DNA of 64,000 nucleotides from Hyphomicrobiales bacterium (GCA_027489535.1 JAIXZO010000001.1:186001-250000), one strand, 5' to 3'. Positions 17,199-27,038 are shown, numbered from the stretch's first letter. Program-made: numbers and translations. Notes: a model not told the origin generated them from the letters alone.

Positions 17199-18881
17199 AT
17201 GAACCGATCCGCCGCCGCCGCCGCCCTTCCGCACCATGACGTCATCGACCTCGCGCAAGCGGCGGCCGCCGCATTGGCGACCTTGGCCGCCGAGGCGACC
17301 TCGTCCGTGCGCGCGCTGGTTTCGGAAAACGGGCGCATCTCCAATGCGCTGATGGAGCGCGAGCAGCACGCCGCCCACGGCCTCGCATGGCTCTGCACCT
17401 ATGCCGAATCCGTGCGCGAATTGGCGGCCTACGGCGAGCGGCTGAAGGCCGAGGGGCGTTTCGGCGAGATCGAGGAATTGCTGATCGCCGTCGGCACGGG
17501 CGAATATCTGGCCCAGACCTTCGGCGGCATTCCGATGAACCAGACCGAGTTCATCCGCCTGCCCGAACTCGGACTGACCCCGGCGCAGATCGCCGCCGCG
17601 CGCACCCCGGTGGTGGAAACGCTGATCGCGACCGGCAACACCGCCGCCAATCGCGCCCGGCTGATCGCGCTGGTGCGGGCCTCGCAAGGTTCGGCGACGG
17701 TGGGCGACCCGGGCCTCGACGAGACGATGGAGGCCATCCGCGACGAGATGCGCAAATTCTCCGCCGCCGAGGTGGAGCCGCATGCGCATGAGTGGCACCT
17801 GAAGAACGACTACATCCCGATGGAGGTCGTCGACGGGCTCGCGGAGATGGGCGTGTTCGGGCTGACGCTGCCGGAGGAATACGGCGGCATGGGGCTCGGC
17901 AAGATCTCGATGTGCGTGGTCTCCGAGGAATTGTCGCGCGGCTATATCGGCGTCGGCTCGCTCGGCACGCGCTCGGAGATCGCGGCGGAGCTGATCCTGT
18001 GCGGCGGCACCGAGGAACAGAAGGAGCATTGGCTGCCCAAGCTCGCCTCGGGCGAGATCCTGCCCACCGCCGTCTTCACCGAGCCGAACACCGGCTCCGA
18101 CCTCGCCTCGCTCAAGACCCGCGCCGTGCGCGAGGGCGACGTCTACAAGGTCACCGGCAACAAGACTTGGATCACCCATCCCGTCCGCGCCGACGTGATG
18201 ACCATGCTCGTGCGCACCGATCCCGACCAGCCCGGCTACAAGGGACTGTCGCTGCTGCTCGGCGAGAAGGCGCGCGGCACCGATGCCGATCCCTTCCCGA
18301 CCGAGGGCATGACGGGCGGCGAGATCGAGGTGCTCGGCTATCGCGGCATGAAGGAATACGAGCTGGCCTTCGACGGCTTCGAGGTGCCCGCCGCCAACCT
18401 GCTCGGCGGCGTCGAGGGACAGGGCTTCAAGCAGCTGATGCAGACCTTCGAATCCGCGCGCATCCAGACCGCGGCGCGCGCGGTGGGCGTGGCGCAATCG
18501 GCCTTCGACATCGGGCTGCGCTATGCCGAGGAGCGCGTGCAGTTCGGCAAGCCGCTGGTCGAATTTCCGCGCGTGTCGGACAAGCTGGCGATGATGGCCG
18601 TGGAGGTGAACATCGCCCGGCAGCTGACCTATTTCTCCGCCCGCGCCAAGGACGCGGAGAAGCGCTGCGACGTGGAGGCCGGCATGGCCAAGCTGCTCGG
18701 CGCGCGCGTAGCCTGGTCGGCGGCGGACAATGCCCTGCAGATCCACGGCGGCAACGGCTTCGCGCTCGAATACCAAATCTCCCGCGTGCTGTGCGACGCG
18801 CGCATCCTCAACATCTTCGAAGGTGCGGCGGAAATTCAGGCTCAGGTCGTCGCGCGCCGGATTCTCGACGGCGCGAACTGA
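17199..18881 (+). CDS. mcd: (2S)-methylsuccinyl-CoA dehydrogenase
   Basis: 560-residue FAD enzyme oxidising methylsuccinyl-CoA to mesaconyl-CoA in the ethylmalonyl-CoA pathway. A helical N-terminal extension of about 150-170 residues, absent from ordinary acyl-CoA dehydrogenases, precedes the standard fold with TEPNTGSDLASLKTRA, GYRGMKEYELAFDGFEVP, YAEERVQFGKPL and the C-terminal IHGGNGFALEYQISR. That extension and the neighbouring ecm and ccr support Mcd over a generic acyl-CoA dehydrogenase. ATGs at 17163, 17181 and 17199 are in frame; the last has GGAG nine bases upstream and gives the expected length. Electrons presumably pass to ETF. Confidence 0.93.
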   Translation: MNRSAAAAALPHHDVIDLAQAAAAALATLAAEATSSVRALVSENGRISNALMEREQHAAHGLAWLCTYAESVRELAAYGERLKAEGRFGEIEELLIAVGTGEYLAQTFGGIPMNQTEFIRLPELGLTPAQIAAARTPVVETLIATGNTAANRARLIALVRASQGSATVGDPGLDETMEAIRDEMRKFSAAEVEPHAHEWHLKNDYIPMEVVDGLAEMGVFGLTLPEEYGGMGLGKISMCVVSEELSRGYIGVGSLGTRSEIAAELILCGGTEEQKEHWLPKLASGEILPTAVFTEPNTGSDLASLKTRAVREGDVYKVTGNKTWITHPVRADVMTMLVRTDPDQPGYKGLSLLLGEKARGTDADPFPTEGMTGGEIEVLGYRGMKEYELAFDGFEVPAANLLGGVEGQGFKQLMQTFESARIQTAARAVGVAQSAFDIGLRYAEERVQFGKPLVEFPRVSDKLAMMAVEVNIARQLTYFSARAKDAEKRCDVEAGMAKLLGARVAWSAADNALQIHGGNGFALEYQISRVLCDARILNIFEGAAEIQAQVVARRILDGAN

Positions 18882-18930
18882 ACCTTCGCCGCAGCCCGGC
18901 GTTCCCCCTCCTTGTCGGAGGAGGACGTCG

Positions 18931-19386
18931 ATGGAAAATCTGCGCATACCCTACGGCGCCTTCGTGCTCGTCTGCGACGGGGCGAAGGCGTTGCTGCTTC
19001 ACAATGCCGGCGATGCCGAGCTGCTCGACCTCAAGGTCGAGAAGGTGATGGAGCAGGACAACCCGAAAACCTCGGACCAGATGTCCGATCACGAGGGCCG
19101 CGCCTTCCACGGCACGCACCGCTCGCCCACCGAGAAGACCGACGTTCACGACATGAACGAGGAGCGTTTCGCCCGCAACATCGCGGAGATGTTGGCCGAA
19201 TACGTCGCGGACGCCCGCTTCGAGCGGCTGTTCGTGGTGGCCGCGCCGAAGACCTTGGCCGTGCTGCGCAAGGAAATGTCGCCGCAGGTCGCGGGCCGCG
19301 TGGTCGCGGAGATCGACAAGGACCTCGTCAAGCATCCGATCTACGACATCGAAAGGCTGCTCGGCGGCAACAGCGGCGGCACCTGA
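18931..19386 (+). CDS. host attachment family protein (PF10116-like)
   Basis: 151-residue soluble protein. The start GAFVLVCDGAKALLLHN, the middle with HDMNEERFARNIAEMLAEYV, and the end FVVAAPKTLAVLRKEM and VAEIDKDLVKHPI match the family named for plant host-cell attachment in Agrobacterium, whose fold resembles the eRF1/baeRF group. The biochemical role is unknown. ATG with GGAGGAGG upstream. It follows mcd by 49 bp and ends at a bidirectional terminator shared with rpsP, so it may be cotranscribed with mcd. Confidence 0.85.
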   Translation: MENLRIPYGAFVLVCDGAKALLLHNAGDAELLDLKVEKVMEQDNPKTSDQMSDHEGRAFHGTHRSPTEKTDVHDMNEERFARNIAEMLAEYVADARFERLFVVAAPKTLAVLRKEMSPQVAGRVVAEIDKDLVKHPIYDIERLLGGNSGGT

Positions 19387-19404
19387 ACGCGGCGACCCGC
19401 AATG

Positions 19405-19436
19405 CAAAAAGCCCCGCGACGCCGCGGGGCTTTTCT
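19405..19436. terminator. bidirectional intrinsic terminator
   Basis: GCCCCGCG and CGCGGGGC pair around an ACGC loop (19411-19430), flanked by AAAAA on the left and TTTT on the right, so it can stop transcription from both the host-attachment gene (+) and rpsP (-). Confidence 0.85.
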
Positions 19437-19481
19437 CGTCTTTCGTACGATGGGCGCGCCGTGCGGGCGCGCCCGCCGCAA

Positions 19482-19841
19482 TCACTCGGCCGAGGCGGAG
19501 GCGGCTTCGGCGGCGGCCGCAGCGGCGGCGGCGCGCTCCTGCGCCTTCTTCTTCGGCTGCGCCTTTTCCGGGTTGTTGCGCGCATCGCGCTTCATCAGGC
19601 CGGCGGCGTCGAGGAAGCGGGCCACGCGGTCGGTGGGCTGCGCGCCCTTGGTCAGCCAGTACTTGGCGCGTTCCTGATCGTACTTGACGCGCTCGGGGGA
19701 GTCCTTCGGCAGCATGGGATCGAAGATGCCGAGCTTCTCGACGAAGCGGCCGTCGCGCGGGTAGCGGCTGTCGGCGACGACGATGGAGTAATGCGGACGC
19801 TTCTTGGCGCCGCCGCGGGCGAGACGGATCTTGAGGGACAT
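19482..19841 (-). CDS. rpsP: 30S ribosomal protein S16
   Basis: 119 residues. The N-terminal S16 core begins [19 protein letters not shown] and continues with [37 protein letters not shown] closes the conserved part. A Lys/Glu/Ala-rich tail of about 35 residues follows, usual in alphaproteobacteria. It lies 62 bp downstream of ffh on the same strand. Normally rimM and trmD follow rpsP in this class; here a terminator ends the unit. Confidence 0.97.
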   Translation of the reverse strand: MSLKIRLARGGAKKRPHYSIVVADSRYPRDGRFVEKLGIFDPMLPKDSPERVKYDQERAKYWLTKGAQPTDRVARFLDAAGLMKRDARNNPEKAQPKKKAQERAAAAAAAAEAASASAE

Positions 19842-19903
19842 GGGATTTTCCTTTCAGGCAGTTTGCAGTGTTCTTGCGGGGAGAAGCGGGCCTCGGCCCG
19901 CCC

Positions 19904-21475
19904 TCATTTCTTCTTTCCGAACGGGTTGAACCCGCCGAGACCGGGAAGCTTGGGACCGGACGAGCCGGGGAGGCCGGGCAGACCCGGAAGACCGGGCTTG
20001 CCGAGGCCGGGAGGCATGGGGGGCATGCCGCCCCCGCCGCCGGGGAAGGGGGGAAGGCCGGGCGGCATGCCGCTGCCGCCCATCTGCTTCTGCATGGCCT
20101 CGATTTCGGCCTGCGAGGGCATGCCGCCGCCCATGCCGAACATGTTGGCGAGGCCCGCCATGGGCCCGCGCTTCGCGCCCGAGCCCATCATCTTCATCAT
20201 GTCCGCCATCTGGCGGTGCAGCTTGAGCAGCTTGTTGACGTCCTCGACGCGCGTGCCCGAGCCCGCGGCGACGCGCTTCTTGCGCGAGGCCTTCAGCACG
20301 TCCGGATTGCGACGCTCCTCGCGCGTCATGGAGTCGATGATGGCCTTCTGCCGCTTGACGACCTTGTCGTCGAGATTGGCGGAGGCGATCTGGTCCTTCA
20401 TCTTGGCGACGCCGGGGATCATGCCCATCAGGCCGCCGAGCCCGCCGATCTTCTCGATCTGGGTCAGCTGGTCGCGCATGTCCTCGAGGTCGAACTTGCC
20501 CTTGCGCATCTTCTCGGCGATGCGCAGCGCCTTGTCCTGATCGAGCGTCTGCGCCGCCTTCTCGACGAGCGAGACGATGTCGCCCATGCCGAGGATGCGG
20601 TTGGCGATGCGGGAGGGGTGGAACTCCTCCAGCGCGTCCATCTTTTCGCCGGTGCCGACGAGCTTGATCGGCTTGCCCGTGACCGCGCGCATCGACAGCG
20701 CCGCGCCGCCGCGGCCGTCGCCGTCCACGCGCGTCAGCACGATGCCGGTGATGCCGACGCGGCCGTCGAAGGCGCTCGCGGTGTTCACCGCGTCCTGCCC
20801 GGTCAGCGCGTCGGCGACCAGCAGTACTTCATGCGGGTTCGTCGCGGCCTTCACCTCGGCCACTTCGGCCATCAGGGCTTCGTCGACGGTGGTGCGGCCG
20901 GCGGTGTCGAGCATCACCACGTCGAAGCCGCCCAACCGCGCGGCCTCCATGGCGCGCCGCGCGATGCGCACGGCGTCCTGTCCCGCCACGATGGGCAGGG
21001 TCTCGATGCCGAGCTGCGTGCCGAGCACGGCCAGCTGCTCCATCGCCGCCGGGCGGCGGGTGTCGAGCGAGGCCATCAGCACGCGCCGCTTGGCGAGATC
21101 GGTGATGCGCTTGGCGATCTTGGCGGTGGAGGTGGTCTTGCCCGAGCCCTGCAGACCGACCATCAGGATCGCGAGCGGGGGCGCGGCGTCGAGATCGATG
21201 GGGTCGGCATCGGAGCCGAGCGTCTCGACGAGGATGTCGTGGACGATCTTGACGACCATCTGGCCGGGGCTGACCGAGCGCACCACCTCCGCGCCGACGG
21301 CGCGCGCGCGCACCTTGTCTGTGAAGGAGCGCACCACGTCGAGCGCGACGTCGGCCTCGATCAACGCGCGGCGCACTTCGCGCAGCGCGGCGTTGACGTC
21401 GTCCTCGGTCAGCGCGCCGCGGCGCGTGAGCTTGTCGAGAATGCCGGAGAGCTTGTCTGAAAGGCCCTCGAACAT
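19904..21475 (-). CDS. ffh: signal recognition particle protein Ffh
   Basis: 523-residue SRP GTPase that binds signal peptides on ribosomes and, with 4.5S RNA and FtsY, delivers them to the inner membrane. An N-domain (about 1-90) is followed by the G-domain with GLQGSGKTT (P-loop), DTRRPAA, DTAGRT and TRVDGDGRGGAAL, then the methionine-rich M-domain with DMRDQL and SMTREERRNPDVLKASRKKR. The C-terminus is an unusually long Gly/Pro/Met-rich tail. A GTG two codons upstream (21481) is possible; ATG at 21475 gives the normal MFEGLSDKL start. A terminator-like hairpin lies just upstream. Confidence 0.97.
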   Translation of the reverse strand: MFEGLSDKLSGILDKLTRRGALTEDDVNAALREVRRALIEADVALDVVRSFTDKVRARAVGAEVVRSVSPGQMVVKIVHDILVETLGSDADPIDLDAAPPLAILMVGLQGSGKTTSTAKIAKRITDLAKRRVLMASLDTRRPAAMEQLAVLGTQLGIETLPIVAGQDAVRIARRAMEAARLGGFDVVMLDTAGRTTVDEALMAEVAEVKAATNPHEVLLVADALTGQDAVNTASAFDGRVGITGIVLTRVDGDGRGGAALSMRAVTGKPIKLVGTGEKMDALEEFHPSRIANRILGMGDIVSLVEKAAQTLDQDKALRIAEKMRKGKFDLEDMRDQLTQIEKIGGLGGLMGMIPGVAKMKDQIASANLDDKVVKRQKAIIDSMTREERRNPDVLKASRKKRVAAGSGTRVEDVNKLLKLHRQMADMMKMMGSGAKRGPMAGLANMFGMGGGMPSQAEIEAMQKQMGGSGMPPGLPPFPGGGGGMPPMPPGLGKPGLPGLPGLPGSSGPKLPGLGGFNPFGKKK

Positions 21476-21502
21476 CGTCACCCCGTGTTTTCGCGAACCG
21501 CC

Positions 21503-21531
21503 GAAAAAGGGGCCGATCCGACCGGCCCCTG
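21503..21531 (-). terminator. intrinsic terminator-like hairpin upstream of ffh
   Basis: On the minus strand AGGGGCCG pairs with CGGCCCCT around a 7-nt loop and is followed directly by a T run, the form of a Rho-independent terminator. Its 3' edge is only about 28 nt before the ffh start, in the ffh sense direction. It either ends an upstream transcript or attenuates ffh. Confidence 0.6.
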
Positions 21532-21737
21532 CGACGCCCCGCAGTTAAGCCCCGATCACGGCGAAGACGCGGCGAACCCCAAAGCGGAACGACGCCCGCG
21601 AGCGCAACGCGCCCGCGGACGTGGACCTCCGGGCTCTCGGCCCGGTCGGTGGCTCAAGGCGAAATCTCGTCTTGGGACGTGTGGCAGGTAGGGGAAAAGG
21701 GCGGGGGAGTCAAGGAATGGGGGTGGGGGTGGGAGGG
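21532..21737. other. gene-free stretch between ffh and the AT-rich island
   Basis: About 200 bp of GC-rich sequence passing into a G-rich tract (runs of GGGGG and GGGTGGGGGTGGG near 21700-21735). No convincing ORF, tRNA or SRP RNA was seen. It may contain the island junction. Confidence 0.4.
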
Positions 21738-21890
21738 TTATCGGCGGAGGATGCGTCGCCGTAACGCCTTGTTCCCAAGACTCTCGGCCTCCTCAACCGC
21801 CTTTGTTGCATCTCGGAACGATGCATTATGCAGACTCAGAGAAATCGAGAAAACCAGAAGCGGAGATCCAATAAAAATAGTATTTGAAAA
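21738..21890 (-). pseudogene. probable displaced C-terminus of the adjacent membrane protein (-1 frame)
   Basis: Reading the minus strand one base back from the annotated frame at a T4 run (21887-21890) gives an open continuation of about 50 residues: a hydrophobic segment (IFIGSPLLVFSISLSL) then an amphipathic charged helix (FRDATKAVEEAESLGNKALRRR) and a TAA at 21738. It looks far more protein-like than chance, while the current frame stops within 18 codons. A one-base deletion, a sequencing error in the homopolymer or programmed frameshifting could all explain this. Confidence 0.5.
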
Positions 21891-22234
21891 GCAATGAATC
21901 CTACCCCGACTTTTTCCCCCTGATTGTATGCTGAGTATACTATAAAAAATATAGCGGCAGAAAGTAAGCCCAATGAGACCAAAAATGTACTATAATTTAT
22001 TCTTCTCGACCGCGCATGGGTGTGCGCCACTTCCGTTTTCGCTCTGTCCAAGGCTTCTTGTGCGCTGCCACGAAGCACTATCCCAAGCATTTCGAATAGT
22101 TTCTGCAGCGATTCTGTCCGCCGCTCCAGATACCCTATACGGCCCGAAGATAGAGTTTGAATTACCATCAACGCCAGATATAGTGATACGCCTGTGCTCT
22201 GAATGTTGTTTATATCTGCGATTGCGTACGTCAT
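21836..22234 (-). CDS. small membrane protein of the AT-rich island, unknown function
   Basis: 132 residues as read, not recognised. A hydrophobic stretch at about 12-30 is followed by a charged, probably coiled region (GYLERRTESLQKLFEMLG then AQEALDRAKTEVAHTHAR), a clear membrane segment (FLVSLGLLSAAIFFIVYSAY, about 82-101) and a final hydrophobic run. The last part is probably out of frame (see 21738-21890). Base composition is much more AT-rich than the flanks. The ATG at 22234 lies 27 bp from the divergent ImmA gene start, so the two must share promoter sequence. It could be a membrane effector or immunity partner; that is a guess from context. Confidence 0.5.
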   Translation of the reverse strand: MTYAIADINNIQSTGVSLYLALMVIQTLSSGRIGYLERRTESLQKLFEMLGIVLRGSAQEALDRAKTEVAHTHARSRRINYSTFLVSLGLLSAAIFFIVYSAYNQGEKVGVGFIAFQILFLLDLRFWFSRFL

Positions 22235-22261
22235 TTTATACAACCAATAATAGTAATATCC

Positions 22262-23371
22262 ATGAGCAAGATCGATAGCATAGTACGTTCGCGCGGTTTC
22301 ACCATAGGCGAACTGGCATCTTCGACGGGCTTAAGCCAAGAGGTTGTGCGTTCGTATGTCGTTGCGGGAGAGGTATTACCTGCTCGTGACGCAAAACGGC
22401 TGGCTGACGCACTGCACGTCCCGGCCTTCGTTTTGTATGGAGATCGTTCATACCCTTTCATGGAGACGATCGATTTCCGGGCAACCGTGCCTTCGATCAA
22501 GCGGCTCGACGACGCGTCCTTAGCTGCCATCTCTTATGTCGAACATCTTATCGACTTCCTGATCCGAAACAGCGTCGAAGCCGAACTAAAATTCACTCCA
22601 ATCTCGGTGCCAAACAGCAGTCCGAGAACGCTTTCCGAACATTGGCGCAGTCTTTGGAATTTCACACACGAAGCCCAACTTTCCTCGCGTGGCGCACTAG
22701 AAACATATCGAAGCCTTCGTGCCTTTATAGAGCGTACGGGCATAATGGTCATGCAACTTTCCATCGAAAGTCGTGACGTCTCTGGTTTCTACTGCAATAT
22801 ATCGGGATTTCATCCGCTAATAGTCGTGAACACGTGGCGACAAAGCCGCGGCAGAAGACTGTTTACACTTGCTCATGAGCTATGCCACGCTATCTTGGCT
22901 GCACCTGGAATCTCAAATTACTCGTCTACTTCGAACGATGTTGAGCAATTTTGCAATAAATTTGCAGCAAATTTGCTTGCGCCGGAATCACTCATTTCGC
23001 AAGCGCTTTCGAAAACAAGAACTGCACCGAGTATAAATAGCGACTTTGTGCGCTTATTCTCCAATCGGATAGGAATAAGCCAAGAAGCGACGGTCCTTCG
23101 TCTTTCCGAATTAGGTATTTTTAGCAGGGATGAATATCGCGAGTGGAAGCTCGAGGCGGAGAAAAGAAATATTGAGGTCGACGAAGAGAACGTTGGAGGG
23201 CGCGCGCCCGCTGACCCCATTCGAGACAAAAAAGCAAAGTACGGTGCTCTCTTTCTTGAGCTAAGCACGTTAGCTGCAGAGCGTAATGAATTGTCTGGGC
23301 TCGATCTATACAGGGGTACCAGAATAAAACCGAAATATCAGCGGCTTCTTTTCGGAGCCCAAAATGCATAA
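22262..23371 (+). CDS. XRE-type HTH / ImmA-IrrE metallopeptidase protein
   Basis: 369 residues. The N-terminus (about 2-55) is a helix-turn-helix of XRE type (TIGELASSTGLSQEVVRSY). A linker leads to an ImmA/IrrE zinc-peptidase domain with HELCH (about 205-209) and a downstream glutamate in DVEQFCNKFAANLLAP (about 228) as third zinc ligand. Proteins of this build act as repressor-cleaving proteases in mobile elements or as antitoxins paired with nucleases. It overlaps the downstream PIN gene by 8 bp, so the two are translationally coupled. The gene is AT-rich and foreign in codon use. Substrate unknown; a role controlling the PIN protein is inferred. Confidence 0.82.
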   Translation: MSKIDSIVRSRGFTIGELASSTGLSQEVVRSYVVAGEVLPARDAKRLADALHVPAFVLYGDRSYPFMETIDFRATVPSIKRLDDASLAAISYVEHLIDFLIRNSVEAELKFTPISVPNSSPRTLSEHWRSLWNFTHEAQLSSRGALETYRSLRAFIERTGIMVMQLSIESRDVSGFYCNISGFHPLIVVNTWRQSRGRRLFTLAHELCHAILAAPGISNYSSTSNDVEQFCNKFAANLLAPESLISQALSKTRTAPSINSDFVRLFSNRIGISQEATVLRLSELGIFSRDEYREWKLEAEKRNIEVDEENVGGRAPADPIRDKKAKYGALFLELSTLAAERNELSGLDLYRGTRIKPKYQRLLFGAQNA

Positions 23372-23801
23372 GAATGGAGAAAAGGAAGACAAATTTGTTT
23401 TTGATACCCACGCGCTGATCCAATACTGTGAACTGTGCTCTGAAAAAGCGCGCGAGGCGATTGAACGTCTTCTTTTAAGTGGTGCTATTGTTGTTACTCA
23501 GAGCTCCGTATCAGAAATACGAAGCGCGTATCCTGAGTATTTAGATGATCTGACGAATTTTTTGAGCCAGCCGTTATCTCGTTACCCAAAAGAAATCGAG
23601 GCTACTGTAGGTTTCAATTTCGGACGTCTTAACGGTTCGTATACTCCTAGCCCTGAGGACATGAGAGCTATTACATTCGCGCACTCAAAGGGCTACGGCT
23701 TAGTAACGAGTTCAAAAAAGGCGGCCCGCCTTGCGCCGACCATTGCGGCTTTGAGTATGGGGATAAATGTTTTCACGGTCGAGGATATGGCCTGCTTCTG
23801 A
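23364..23801 (+). CDS. PIN-like nuclease, probable toxin
   Basis: 145 residues with the pattern of a PIN-domain ribonuclease: Asp14 in FVFDTHALIQY, Glu51 in SSVSEIRSAY and Asp99 in PSPEDMRAITFAHSKG, followed by LVTSSKKA where many family members have an acidic residue after the threonine (here Ser-Ser). PIN proteins linked to a DNA-binding partner are typically type II toxins that cleave tRNA or mRNA. Its ATG lies inside the end of the ImmA gene. Order (regulator first, nuclease second) and overlap fit a toxin-antitoxin pair. Activity is inferred; the altered fourth position could weaken metal binding. Confidence 0.7.
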   Translation: MHKNGEKEDKFVFDTHALIQYCELCSEKAREAIERLLLSGAIVVTQSSVSEIRSAYPEYLDDLTNFLSQPLSRYPKEIEATVGFNFGRLNGSYTPSPEDMRAITFAHSKGYGLVTSSKKAARLAPTIAALSMGINVFTVEDMACF

Positions 23802-23866
23802 ACTCTATGCTTGCGACCGGGATGTATTCGCGGATGGGGTCGGTGAGGCGGCTTCACCCCTTGAAT

Positions 23867-24420
23867 GTCATCCCGGCCGGAGCGAAGCGCAGAGCCGGGA
23901 CCTAGGCTTGGTGAGTTGCGCGGGTTGAAGAAAGGGCTGGGTCCCGGGTCCGCTTTGCGGCCCGGGATGACACGCGGGGGTGGTTTCGGCCGTTTTTCGG
24001 ACCGCACGAAAGTGTCATCCCGGCCGCAGCGCAGCGGAGAGCCGGGACCTAGGTCTTGGTGAGCTCTACGGGTTGTAAGGAAGGGCTGGGTCCCGGGTCC
24101 GCTTTGCGGCCCGGGATGACACGCGCGGGGGGTGGTTTCGGTCGTTTTTCAGACCGCACGAAAGTGTCATCCCGGCCGCAGCGAAGCGGAGAGCCGGGAC
24201 CTAGGTCTTGGTGAGCTTTGAGGGTTTGGGGAAGGGCTGGGTCCCGGGTCCGCTTTGCGGCCCGGGATGACATGCGGGGTGGTTTCGGTCGTTTTTCGGA
24301 TCGCACGAAAGTGTCATCCCGGCCGGAGCGAAGCGCAGAGCCGGGACCTAGGTCTTGGTGAGCTTCGCGGGTTGAAGGAAGGGCTGGGTCCCGGGTCCGC
24401 TTTGCTGCCCGGGATGACAC
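23867..24420 (+). repeat. tandem array of four family A repeat units
   Basis: Four units begin GTCATCCCGGCCG at 23867, 24014, 24166 and 24313 (periods 147, 152 and 147). Each contains GAGCCGGGACCTAGG and GGGCTGGGTCCCGGGTCC and ends GCCCGGGATGAC, followed by a conserved spacer with GGTTTCGG...CGTTTTTC...CGCACGAAA. Unit ends are inverted repeats. The array fills most of the gene-free stretch 23802-24516 next to the AT-rich island. There are no unique spacers, so it is not CRISPR. Confidence 0.9.
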
Positions 24421-24516
24421 GTGGGGGGTGGTGTGGGCGCTTTCGATGGGCGCGCGTTCGGGCCTCCGACGTTTTTGCCGGCTATCCCGCTCGCGCGCGC
24501 CGATCATCCTTGCGGC

Positions 24517-24810
24517 ATGGGGCGCTCCTATTGGGTCTACATGCTCTGCAGCAAGCGGAACGGGACGCTTTATGTCGGCGTCACGAACGATCTCGGTCGC
24601 CGGGTGCATGAGCACCGCACGGGCGCGGTCGCCGGGTTCACGCGGCGCTACGACGTAAAGCGGCTCGCTTGGTACGAGGAGTACGGCGAAATCGACGACG
24701 CGTTGGCGCGCGAGAAATCGCTCAAGCGGTGGCATCGCAAATGGAAGCTCGCGCTGATCGAACGGATGAACCCCGAATGGCGAGACTTGTACGAGGAACT
24801 CGCGCATTGA
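24517..24810 (+). CDS. GIY-YIG nuclease family protein
   Basis: 97 residues, a stand-alone GIY-YIG domain. VYM (7-9) and YVG (19-21) correspond to the GIY and YIG strands in YWVYMLCSKRNGTLYVGVT; Arg27/Arg28 and Glu66 in REKSLKRWHR fit the catalytic arginine and metal-binding glutamate. It belongs to the short UPF0213/YhbQ-like group of uncertain function. Longer in-frame starts run into the repeat array, so the ATG at 24517 is preferred. It lies between the fourth and fifth copies of repeat A, with normal high-GC composition unlike the island just upstream. Confidence 0.85.
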   Translation: MGRSYWVYMLCSKRNGTLYVGVTNDLGRRVHEHRTGAVAGFTRRYDVKRLAWYEEYGEIDDALAREKSLKRWHRKWKLALIERMNPEWRDLYEELAH

Positions 24811-24819
24811 CCCGCATGT

Positions 24820-24925
24820 GTCATCCCGGCCGGAGCGCAGCGCAGAGCCGGGACCTAGGTCTTGGGGAGTTGCGCGGGTTGAAGGAAGGGCTGGGTCCCG
24901 GGTCCGCTTTGCGGCCCGGGATGAC
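24820..24925 (+). repeat. family A repeat, fifth copy of the locus
   Basis: Same unit as in the array at 23867-24420, from GTCATCCCGGCCGG to CCCGGGATGAC, separated from it by the GIY-YIG gene. Confidence 0.9.
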
Positions 24926-25013
24926 ACGCATGGGGTGGTTTCCCGCCGGTTGCCCCTCCCACCTCCGCCACTCCCCCCTTGCTCCGCCGCCCCCCTTCGG
25001 GCCTAACTGCCGC

Positions 25014-26940
<1,927 letters not shown>

Positions 26941-27038
26941 GGGGCATCGGGCAGATCGACGGTCGGCAGTCGCGAGACGCCGGCCGCCCCTGCCGACCGC
27001 TTTGAGCCGACCGCCACCTTCTCAGGAATGACCACCCG

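Noticed and set aside
21541-21700. Possible 4.5S SRP RNA gene next to ffh
   Set aside because: No GGAA-type apical loop with the conserved asymmetric bulge could be found; location alone is not evidence.
22262-23371. XRE-ImmA protein as the ScfR-type regulator of the ethylmalonyl-CoA genes
   Set aside because: Shorter than ScfR proteins, keeps a full HELCH protease site, is AT-rich and is coupled to a PIN gene, so it belongs to a mobile module.
23364-23801. DUF4411-family protein
   Set aside because: The N-terminal pattern typical of that family is absent; only a general PIN-like acidic pattern can be supported.
23867-24420. Possible CRISPR array
   Set aside because: Repeat units are about 105 bp with near-identical intervening sequence; there are no unique spacers and no cas genes.
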